DNA of 64,000 nucleotides from Panopea generosa (lineage: Eukaryota > Mollusca > Bivalvia > Adapedonta > Hiatellidae): NCBI GenBank assembly GCA_029582155.1, contig CM055895.1, positions 18,032,787 through 18,096,786 on the forward strand, in the 5' to 3' direction. This document shows positions 40,601 through 52,600 of this stretch, piece by piece. Made by a program: the position numbers and the translations under genes. The notes under the pieces were generated by a model that was given only the letters and a program-made list of their open reading frames with translations, did not search any database and was not told the DNA's origin. Numbering within the stretch: the stretch's first letter is position 1; each line of letters opens with the position of its first letter.

Positions 40601-43600
40601 ATGTGGGATAACCCTGCAGTCTCTATATGGTATAACCCAGTTGTCTCTATATAGGATAGCCCAAGTGTCCTATATTGAATATAAGCCCAGTTGCCTGTAT
40701 ACAAGATAGACCAGTTTTCTGAATGTGGGATAACCTTGCAATCTCTATATAGGATAGCCCAGTTGTCTCTATATGGGATAGCCCAGGTGTCCTATATTGA
40801 ATATAAGACCAGCTGCCTGTATATGAGATAGAGCAGTTGTTTGAATGTGGGATAATTCATTTCTCTTTATATTAGTTAGCCTTGTTGCCTGTATATGAGA
40901 TGAAATTTTACATATTAACATATTTCACAAACAACATTTTTTTTCTGCATAAAGCTGACCAACTACATGCGGTATACTCCCGTTACAGCCTTGATCTTTG
41001 AACTTTACTAACTGTATCATGTATGTCTTCTTTTGCATCTTTCTCTTATATATACTGGTCAGTCACTTGCAATCAACTAAGAACATCAGAAAAATTGAAT
41101 GGATTTATAAGAGACTTTGTACCCAGTTTATTCAAGTAAATCAAAATGTTTTCATTTTTTTTTTTGCTATTGTAAATACATGCCTATGTTGATAGTTGTC
41201 AAACTTGACTGGGGTAGGTTTGCAATAATCTGTTAGTGAGCTCTTAAATACATTTATTAATGCCATTCTGTAATCATGTTTTTGTTGATTGTAACTAGAT
41301 AAATAACAAGTGACTGGTGAAAAAACAACACTATTATTAAAGGAACCTTTCCTATCTGCTTGCAAGCTTAGTTTGACAGTTGCATTCTGTGGACAAGCAC
41401 CTTTAATATGTGTTTGATTTCAGACCATGTATTATATGTATAAAAGGATGGCTGGATCTTCAGATCTGTATAAACTGATGTATTTAGTGTCTTGTATATA
41501 GCAAATATTTAACTGTATTACTGTCTTAAATAATGGTCACATTGTTTCCATTTTATAGAAGAAAAAAAACATCAGTGTAACAGTTTAATTAAATAGTTAT
41601 TTATTATTTAAAAAGAAATGTAGTTTCCTTGAAAATTAAAAAAAAAACATGGCTTTTTATATAACATTTATACAATTTCTTTAAAAAAACACATAATAAA
41701 AAAAACAACCTTTATCACATTTACCGGTATATGATGAAAATTTAATTTTCTTAAAAGGACACACGGTAAAATTGAAATTAAAACTTACTTAATATGTTTA
41801 CATGAATGTTAAAAGAAAATTTTATTAGGCCAGACAAAAAAACACCTGTGTTTTGTCAAGTAGCCATTAACACAGGTATTATTTCTACTGGCCTTAGGAA
41901 CTAGAGAATTAAAAAAGGTCAAGTGAAAATTTATCAAAATTGTCATGTGTCCCTTTAATACATTGGATGAATTTATCATTTTGGTTTAAAACTTTACTGC
42001 ACAGTCATTCAGTTACTGTTTGGAAAGCACTGTTTGAACACATAAATGTAATTTAAACTTTTAATATACCCATTTGGGTTTTAAATTAATGGAAATAGTT
42101 CTGTATTTACATGTAAATCTTCAATAAATAATTATCACCAAGTTATCTCCAATACATATCCATTGTTTTATCGTCAAGTATTTAGAAATAGAGGTACTTC
42201 ACTTTTCATCATTGTGTATTGTTGCAACATCTGTTGTATTGGATTTTATATGACTGGTTCCCTATTTCAGCCTTCCACCATCCAACAACAGATGAAATTA
42301 GAAGTCAGTATAAGCCAAGCGACAAGGACAGACGACGGAGGGAGGAAGAAGAAGCGTATAGGAAGAAGAGATTAGTAAGACTCCTAGTTATCAAATGTTG
42401 GATTTTAATAGAGTTCTGATAATTTCTTACATTTCACATTCAACAAATTGTTGGATAGTTGAGTATGTGGTCCAGTGGTAGAATATCGGACCAAGGATTG
42501 GACAGAGGGTCGTGGGTTCAATCCTCCGCCACGGCTATGTGTAGTGTCCTAGAGCAAGACACTTTATCTGCACATATTTTCAGTACTGGTTTTACCCAGG
42601 TAGATTTCACGCTTAATTTGTTTTAGTTGTAATAAGTACATCCATGGTCGAGGGATTTAAGGCACCATTTCACGATCACAAAATACCTCTCACTGCTAAG
42701 GTCGTAGGTTTGCTTGCTCCAAAAACTGTATGTGATAAAGTTTGTCAGTAACTTGTGGATGGGCGGTGGTTCTACTTAAATTCATTATGAGGAACTGCTC
42801 AGGTATGGATCGGTCCAGTGTCTCAGTTAAGGTATGGACAAGACAACACACAACAGTGTCACGTGTCTCAGTTCAGGTATGGACCAGACAACACACAACA
42901 GTGTCACAAGTCTCAGTTCAGGTATGGACCAGACAACACACAACAGTGGTCCAATGTCTCAGTTCAGGTATGGACCAGAAAAAACAACAGTGTCATATGT
43001 CTCAGTTCAGGTATGGACCAGACAACACACAACAGTGGTCCAATGTCTCAGTTCAGGTATGGACCAGACAAAACACAACAGTGTCACATGTCTCAGTTCA
43101 GGTATGGATCAGACAACACACAACAGTGTCACATGTCTCAGTTCAGGTATGGACCAGACAACACACAACACTGGTTCAGTGTCTCAGTTCAGGTATGGAT
43201 CAGACAACACACAACAGTGGTCCAATGTCTCAGTTCAGGTATGGACCAGAAAAAACACGACAGTGTCATATGTCTCTGTTCAGGTATGGACCAGACAACA
43301 CACAATAGTGGTCCAGTGTCTCAGTTCAGGTATGAACCAGACAACACACAACAGTGTCACATGTCTCCGTTGAGGTATGAACCAGACAACACACAACACT
43401 GGTCCAGTGTCTCAGTTCAGGTATGGATCAGACAACACACAACAGTGGTCCAATGTCTCAGTTCAGGTATGGACCAGACAACACACAACAGTGGTCCAAT
43501 GTCTCAGTTCAGGAATGGACCAGACAACACACAACACTGGTCAAGTGTCTCGTCTGCTGCAAATGACTTGGAAGCAGTTGTGAAAGACTTGGTCTTGAGG

Positions 43601-46600
43601 CTAGCCCAACATGTGTAGCAGACGTAAAACGCTCAAAGTCATCTTCTTTTTGAAGAGTCATATGGTATGGTTACATGATTATATTCATTGTTGCTTTTAA
43701 AGACAACTCTTATGATTTTATTATTTTCAGGAACAAATTTATGAAGAAGAGAGACGGAAAAAAATTGCTCAACAGCAGGCTGACATCGAATCAAGAAAAC
43801 ACTCGGACTTTTTATTGTAAGTGATACACAGCAGCTCACAAACTAAAAAACAAAAAAACATGTGCAGATATTTAACTTGCTTTCTATAAATGAATATATT
43901 ATCTGTCAATATCTTGCCTCAATCTATTTATAACCTGTTTGCTTTAATTACTACAGAAAGTCCATCAGTAGATATTCAGTTCCTCCTACATTAAAGCAGG
44001 TTGACTCCAAGAAAGTCCAAAAACTGAATTCAATTTTTCAGAACTAGCAATCTCATGATAAATATTTACAATTTTAATTGTCTATTTTTGCTTGTCCTTG
44101 ACAAAAATCTTTTTTACTATTACACAAATAAATTAATAAAAGAATTAAAACATATGCATTTTTTCATCTAAAGGCAGTAGTTCTACTTGATCTGCTTATA
44201 CCACACCTAAATATAGTGACTATTTAAAACATTGTTTGACCAACTAGGAGAAGTCAAATGTATTTTTGGAGACAGCCTGCTTTAAAAATTTCAGAACATG
44301 AAACCACAGTGTACATGTACTTATTACACATCTCAACAATTGATGTGATAATAAATGAGACACAGACAGGATTTTATCTCAATCTTGTCTCCAATTAGCA
44401 TGATTGACCTACTTTGGTATTTGATAAAGTTGTTTAATTGATCAGATTTTGTTCTCAGTAGCTGGCCTTCTTCTTTCTGTGTTAATCTGATATGTCAGAC
44501 TTGTTTTGAGTGTTGTTATTAATGTAGAGATTTATTATTTATATTGTCAATTGCTCCATTAATTGCTCCGTTTATTACTCTCTTGTACATTTCATTGTTA
44601 CAGAGAATCAATTTTCTTAAAAGGTTGATGAGACCTTAAATTTTTTAAAAGTTTTTGAATTTTTTTAAATACATGTGGAGCACGTGGTCCAATGGTAGAG
44701 CATTGAATCCATGATCGAAGGGTTGTGGGTTCGATCCTCCACCATGGCTATCTATGGTATCCTTAAGCAAGACACTTTTCCTGAATGTGCTTAGTACTGG
44801 TTTTACCCAGGAAGACCCCAAGCGTGATTTGTGTAAGTTGTAATAACCTGTTTCACAATCGAAGTAACTAAACAACTTTAAACTAAAACAATTTGAAGTC
44901 CAGCTTTCAATTGCGCATTATTTATCAGTGCTGAGCACAACAAAGTGCTTTATTAGCAGGCAAAATGTTTCAAAAGTTCAATCTTGATTTTAATTTATCA
45001 AGTTTTAGTGGAGAAAATGTTCCAATTTTTAGCTCTACTGGCCAAAGGCTTATGTGATGGTGCGTTGTCCGTCGTCTGTTGTACGTCATGTAACGTCCGT
45101 CATAAGTTGTCTGTTTTCCATTAGCAGCACTTTCTCTAAAATCTTTAGGCCAATTAAACTCAAACTTCATATGGATTTTTTTAATTTTAAAATCTAGAAG
45201 GCCGCCGATACTAAAAATAGTTCAAAACTTAAAAAAATCTTCTCGTGGACCGCCAAACAGATTTTGAAAATATTTATGTAGTAATTATAACCAACTATAG
45301 ATCTATTAGATTTTTTCAAATGGTGTCCCTGGGATTTAGAATGACTCTGCCCTGAGGGTTCAGTTGGAAGACGTGTCATTATGATAAATATTTTTTTTTA
45401 TTTTTTTTAAAAAGGAACTGATTTTGCCTATATTTTCACAGAAGCATTATTTTAGTCAAAGAGGTTCAGATTTGTAAAAATGACTGGGTTCCACTGTCTT
45501 AAGGGATCAGGAGGGGCCTTAAAAGGGTAAAAATTGGGAATTACAAAAATTGTTTACTTAAAGGGATTAATTATATCAGGAAAAAAGCACTATAAATGTC
45601 TTAAAAAATAAAATTATTTTAAAAATAGACAAAGACCATCTCATTATCATTAATAAGTAAAATTCAAATTGTTTGGTATGTTAAATTCACCAAAACGTAA
45701 CATAATCAACATTTGAGTGCAAAAATTGAAAAGAAATCCCCATTCTAAAAATAGACAGCATTTTATTACCTTTGTATCATCATTCATAAGATGAAATAAA
45801 TTGTATTACGGGTAAACCTGTATAACGGATAATATTGAAATCAAAATGTATTCGCATGACATTTTTAATGTCACAAAATTATCTTGTAATTTTTAGTGGG
45901 AAATTTATTTTAGTCTAACCTAGGCACATAGCCCAAGTTAGGAAATCCCTTTTCAATATAATATTTGGGCATGTTTAAATACATGACCTTTTGGCAAAGC
46001 AGGATCAATGAGTTTAGGGATGCTTTATTGGAAATATATGTTTTTAGCCAATTTAAACATTTTGAAAAATCCTGATATATTACCTTTAAGAACCAGTCAG
46101 TCAAATTTGTTCATATTTGGCATGAATTATTTTCCTAAATGTAGGGATTTGAAGGAAGATAAGAATTGAATTAAGTGGCTTATAGTTATAGGGGCCCTGT
46201 AAGGGGACTTTACGTAGGGATACTATGGGAAAATGGAAAACTCTCACTTTTTTATCCATTTGGGCAAAATCATTATTCAATTTGAGTTCTGAAGCATCAT
46301 CTAGTCATAGAAAATAAGATTTGGTTTAATAAGGAGAATTGACTTTCTAGAAGGGGCCAGGGTGGGTCAAAAAGGGTTAAAATAGGAATTTTTCAAACAT
46401 TTTCTCAACAACCGTTCATTCAAATTTGTTCATATTTCCTATAGATTATCCCAATGAGTACAGGATTAAAGTGTGTACAAATCAAGATTTTTTTTCAAGA
46501 GTTTTATATAGAAATATTATGGGAAAACAGAATATTTTTTTCATTCATTTATGATTTTTTTTATTCAGTTTGAGTTCTGAAGCATCTTCTATTCATAACA

Positions 46601-49600
46601 AATAAGATTTTGTTCAATAAGAAGGATTGACTTTCCAAAAGGGGCCAGCTAGGTGAGGTCACAAAATGGTTAACATTGAACATTTTCAAAAATCTTATTC
46701 TCAACAACCCATCAAACAAATTTGTTCATATTTGATATAATATATTATCCCTATGATTAAGAGTCCTAAGTTTGGGGAGTGGGTGTTAATATTGTGAAAT
46801 TTCAAAAAGTGCTTTGCCCACTATGCATAGCCAGTAGAGCGTCCTCAGGCCTTTTTGGGCCTCTTGTTGTAATTCAGTTTTATCAACATACAATAATTGA
46901 TTCTCTGAAACTGTTGCAATGTACAATACCCATATATTATAAATCATGTAACAGTATATACTTTTTTCATATTGTTATATTCTATATGATATTGTTGCAT
47001 ATAATCAATATGTATTGCTTACTGTATTCCATATACTGTTTAATGATTTATACACGTTATAGATTGACTGTTCGTCAGATTGTTGTTACTGATAATGATT
47101 TCTAACCAAGTTTTCCCTCAGCTTATTTATCAGAAACTGATCAAAATTATTTATTTAACACCTGTAGGCAGCAATGGGTGGTCCCAATTATACAGCATGA
47201 ATCTTTCCATGACATGAATATTCCAATTATAACATTGATTTTTTTCTCATAACCTGTGAAATTAAATTGTAAAATTAAACTTTTCACAAAGTTTTATTGA
47301 TAATACCATGGTTGCTAAATGAGGTATAGAATGTTGATTTATCACAAAATGCAGACATATTCGTAAAACAATGTAGTTTGCTTGTACACGTACATAAAAA
47401 TAAAAACTTTGAAAACTTTTCTTCTGAATTTTATTTCTAAAGAGTTTGTCCGGGAAAATAAATGTTTTCATTAAATTTCTCGAAAGGGAACGATGTTTGA
47501 GGATGTATTAATAATCATAGTAAAACTTGGATAGTATCATTTTTTTTATTGTTACTAAAAGATGCGAACTCTAAACACCTTTACAAAATGCATTAAATGT
47601 CTTATAATGGCAGTACATATATATATTTAAAAAGATGTACATAATGGTGTTTTGCTTCTCATCTTTTGGTCTGAGTATCTGTTTGTTTGCAACGATTTTT
47701 GAATATTGTAAACTTGTTTTTATAAACAACCCCAATTTCTTACCAGCTCCCAAACCAGTCCACAGCCAGTGTGAGTAAAAAAAAAAAGGCCGTCTGCTTG
47801 CGTCAACATCACGTCTGCTTATTAACATATAATAGATTTGAAAAAAAAATTCAAAAGATATGTTTTCTCATAATAAGAGAAACATACGTCATATTTTTAC
47901 GTCTGCTATGTCTATTAACAATGCAAGGGAGATAACTAACAAAAAAATTTACTAACCTATGCACACCATGATGTACTAACTACAATATTTGCTGTTGAAA
48001 TTAAATTCACTCTGATTTTTGCTTGTTGATGAAATCTTGTGCAGCATTTTCTGTTAGATGGTTCTTAGTTAATATTTATTTCTCTATTTGTCTTAAAAAT
48101 TGTAGTTTATATGAGAAAAATGCTGCTATAGTTATAAACAATAATTTTTTAGTACAATAAAACTAATATAGCTGTTAGATAAATCGAAACAGTATGCACT
48201 GATAATCCGATACAAGTATTTAGTACTGAAAATAACATTTTATGGCAGTTTACATTAAATATGTAATAATAATGTTTGTTATTTAATGGTCAATTGTCCT
48301 GAGCAGAACTGTTGTCTTTATTGCGCACGTAGAATAATGTAGGGCAATAGTCTGCACTACCACACTACTAGAATCACGGCAGGATTTACCTGCAGTATAT
48401 GGGATTGGGGTGGCATATAGAGTTGTCCTTGTCTGTCCGTACGCATGTATATCCATACATAAACTTGTCAACTAATTTTCACTAAACTTGCTGTGAAATA
48501 TTACAGTCCATCAACTTTTGGCAGAGTTACGACCCTTTGTTAATGTTTAATTGTAAAGTGTCACACTTTTTAACTGATTTTGACCAAATTTATCTGGGAA
48601 TATAAGTCTGTCAAGTTGCTGTTGTCATCATCACTTTCTGCTCCATCTACTTTTGGTGGAGTTATGGCCCTTTCATTATTTGTAATTGTAATTCTTCTTG
48701 GCAATACAACTCGTAAACTTCTCAACTAATTATGGTCAAACTTACTTCCAAGTATCAGTACAAAGCTCAGTTGTGCATACTGTCATCTCTATAGAAGTAC
48801 TACTGCATCCAGCTGAAACTTGTTAGTCAAATGGCATCACTACAATAAAACTAAAGGCATAGCTTGGGGATTCATGTTAACAGGCACATTTCTAATGTAG
48901 AAGCAGGCATTTAGTGTTAGCATTGCTGTTCCAATCTGTACAGGTGAGGGTTCACTTTTTAAAGAAATATTAGGCAGGAAAATTAACACATGAGAACAAC
49001 TTCCATCTTTCAGAGGTGAAGGTAACGGTTGTGGCAAAGAAACGCGTGAAAAAATTTATAATACTAGTAGTACAGAAATAAGAAAATGCTTATAAAAGAA
49101 TACGGACACATTTGTAGTGTAAGCATGTATCAGAACGAACATTTTGCACTTTTACCTGTACCAATATGTAATCATTGTTGATGTGACATTTTAATCAAAT
49201 GAACCTTGAAATCAAATTGGCTTATCTTGGCATGTTGAAGATCTATACCTGTTTTATTTTGATAACTTAAATCGCTGACTGCTGTGTCTCAGAGATGATT
49301 CTCTGCAACAACATAATAACTTTAAATATAGAGCAATACTTCATTTTATTTTAATTTACCATAATCAGCCCAAGTCTGAAACATATTTTCTTTATTGTTG
49401 GACTAAAACATTACAGGATCTCGGAATAATAAGGATTTAAAAATAGTTCATCATAATAAGAGTATAAGACTTTTTTTGTAATTCAACTTTTATTTCATCA
49501 ATGTATCAATATTATTACATAAACGATACAAAACATGATAATGTTTTTTTATACATTCTGGTTATAATAATTCGCATAGTTCAGTTTTAATTGCATATAT

Positions 49601-52600
49601 ATCAACACAGTCTCAATAACAAACAACATCTCCATGTTTTTGCCAGTAAGTGAAAAATCTACTTAAAATGATAATATGATAAAAACAATATTTATTTTTT
49701 TGTTGAAAAAAAAAAAAAAAAAACCAGAGGAAAAGAAAGGAAGATTTTGATTTTTTATGACTTGTAATGAAAAGAGTGAAAAAAAGAAAAAAAAGATTGT
49801 CTCGTCCATGTATATATCATTAACAATTCCTAACAACTTTCCCAGTTTTGAATATTATTGACATTTATAATATTTTAACAGAGATAAAGTCTCCATTTTG
49901 CTTCATGAGTTTCTAATTTGTCATGTTTGAGAGTATAAGACTTAGTTTTAAATCAGAAAGGATAGTCACTATGGTGATTCTATTTTATATAGAATAAATA
50001 CACTGTTGTTAAAAAACAACACTTACTACATTTTCCCTGTGCTTTATTTACTTTACTGTTTTATGCATATTAATTTGAAATGTCTGCTTATAGACCCTCC
50101 CAGAAGTCCCCTATACCTGTTGACAGGTTTGAGGAGCCCGCTGGCAGGTATGGAGTGCCTGAGGACAGACGACGCGGTTTCCAGATACAGGGCAAAGCCA
50201 GGGGCATGTACAACTTCACAGCACAAAACCCTAGGTTGGTATCATTTCAAAATAATGACTTTGATAAAGAAACTAATGTTATTGAAGGGAGATAAAATTT
50301 TACAGCATTTCAAAATCATGAGAAATAAAGTTTCTCATTCCCTAAAATGAACAAAACATTTCAGACTAAGGGTCACATGCATAAAGGAGATAAGAATACA
50401 ATTTTGAAATGGAATCTTTGTACTGGGAGTGCTTCTACAGTCTTGTAGCAAGTTATGTCACATAAAGGTCCAAAAGATTAAGGGGGCGTAAGAATACTGA
50501 TTAAGCTTGCCATATCCATGGGTAAGAGTTTGGCCATCTTGAGGTCTACAGAGATGTAAGACCATTACAGTCAAACCTGTGTAAGCAGTCACCTCTATTA
50601 AGCAGCCACATTAGCAATTTCCCATGGTTATGCTTTCAGAGCGTATTTACCTGTATTAAGCAGCAACCTGTCTTAAAATGCCATTTTTGTTAATTTCCTT
50701 GACTGGCTGCTTAAGACAGGTTTGACTGTATAACAGTATCAGGGTTTCACAACACTTTGGGGGAGTCTGAAAGGTTATCTTTTTCAATGTTAGGGAATTG
50801 TTTGTTATGTTAAAAACCAAGAATTTTTGAAAGTCTCTGATAAAGCTGCCTGTGTACAGATGGAGCAGTAAAAACATCACATCGGGAAGAAACTTATATT
50901 TGTTTTCTTAGGTAGTTGAAGCAATGTTTCTATCTAGAATGGCAAATTATCTTAAAACCACGAATTAATAATAGCAAACTAAAATCTAGGTTAGAAAAAA
51001 TTGGGAAATACTGCATTAACATTTTTGCTAAACCCTGTAAAAATCGGATAAAGATAACCTATGCATACCTCATGATTTCATGTATATGTACATGTATATG
51101 TGAACTGAGTGAATAAAGAATATTGTATTGTATTGTATTGTTACAGGTTAAACTGAAGTGATTTGCTACATGTTTACATACATGCAGATAATTATGATGT
51201 TAACCGGGAAATTATTGTTTTCTAGGGAACTTCCGTTTAAGAAGGGTGACATTATTTACCTGATCAGACAGGTAGACGGTAACTGGTTTGAAGGTGAGAG
51301 AAATGGGCGTATAGGTATTTTCCCAGTCAACTATGCCGAAGTGCTGACGTCCATAGAGGAGGCGCAGAGTGCAGCTCAACAATCGGAAGGCCAGGCGAGG
51401 GCAAAGTATAACTTTAACTCTCAGACCTCTGTGGAGTTACCCTTGAAAAAGGTTGGTATAAAGGATAAACTAGGTGTCCTTTTCTATTCAGTAGACAAAT
51501 ATTCATGCTTTTTTAGGCTTATTGTTCCAAATCTATTTAGAGGCACTACTACGTAATTTTTATGAATATTTGTTTTATCAAGTACCGGTACATTATTTAT
51601 TGACCCGACTATAAGATTTCAAAATTATATTTAGGGCTATCTAAACTTATTTGGTACATCATTTACCAACTGAATATCCAGTAAAGTATAGAAAATTACT
51701 TCTAAAATTGTATTATACTTTTCTGGGTATATACAATGTAGGCATTTAAGTGTTTTGGGTTAGTAGTTTAAATTTTGGTTGAATTGTTGAATTGAACATT
51801 TAAATGAAAGTTGCCTGACTGCCTTGTCAACACACAACAGACAACTGGGTATATAATAGTCACATGATTAGCGATCAGTCCATCCATCTGTCTGTCTGAT
51901 CGGCTTTCCTCTCAATAAGCTAGGCTTGTATTCTGATCCCTTTTCACTTCGTATTTTGTTGTAATTTTTATGAACTGAAACATGGTCTGTTAGATGAAAT
52001 ATATTATGTTAAATATCGTTAAAATTCAAAGTTAATTTATAAAGTACACTGGGTAATAGAAGACTGAAGCGTGACTGTGTTACTTCTACCAGTGAAATTG
52101 TTACATTGAATGTAATAAACCTTGAAATATCAAGATACGAAAATATTTATCTTAGGCCGTTATAAATTAATTGCTAGATTATCATCCAAATTTTTCTTAA
52201 AAACAGGGAGGGTGGGAGTATTTTATTTTTTATTTTTTATTTTTAGATTTTTTGATGTTTATTTTTATAATAATAAAAAATATATATATATAATTTTACA
52301 TATAATTTTTTTTTTAAAGAAAATAAAAACGGTTGGGGTGGCATGAAAATAAGGGGGGCAGGCAGGGATGATAATGTAGTAATTAATTTATTATGGCCTT
52401 AACCGGTGTTTTGAACAACTGGGTCTAGTTGTTTAAGGAGATGGGAATTCATGCTTTACATTTAGAATCTGAATTGTTACGTATCACAATCTTTCTGATT
52501 TCATGTTCCGTATTGGAACAAACTCAGTGAAGAGTAGATCAATAATTTTTTTCTATCTAATTGATTTTTTTTGTCTTTTTCAGGGTGAGATTGTTACACT

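Larger units (their letters stand above)
37604..42270 (+). other. Intron 6
   Basis: A 4.7-kb intron with two CAGTCAAACC-type MITEs (37801-37987, 37994-38169), a triplicated dispersed repeat (38690-39350) and the 24-bp minisatellite (39785-40900). The rest (38175-38680, 39360-39780, 40910-42270) is AT-rich with nothing recognised. ORFs at 38601-38948 and 39704-40414 come from these repeats. Confidence 0.65.
42375..43730 (+). other. Intron 7
   Basis: A 1.36-kb intron made almost wholly of a composite SINE (42463-42643, 42644-42790) and the 46-bp minisatellite (42795-43550). The last 170 bases are ordinary intron ending TTATTTTCAG. Confidence 0.7.
43817..50093 (+). other. Intron 8
   Basis: A 6.3-kb intron with a SINE-A copy (44675-44890), a long dispersed element (45029-46872) that contains a family-X copy, and a second bivalve-type dispersed repeat (48405-48700). 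The stretches 43820-44670, 46880-48400 and 48710-50090 are AT-rich and show nothing supportable. Confidence 0.65.
50235..51225 (+). other. Intron 9
   Basis: A 1-kb intron with a MITE (50566-50730) and a possible retroposon 3' end (50887-51141). The first 330 bases show nothing recognised. Its translation in the exon 9 frame (including KTLGWYHFK) is intronic. Confidence 0.65.

Noticed and set aside
42818-43618. 266-codon ORF rich in Gln, Thr and Asn
   Set aside because: It is the translation of a 46-bp tandem array open in all frames. No family similarity and no independent start context; kept only as a splicing question.
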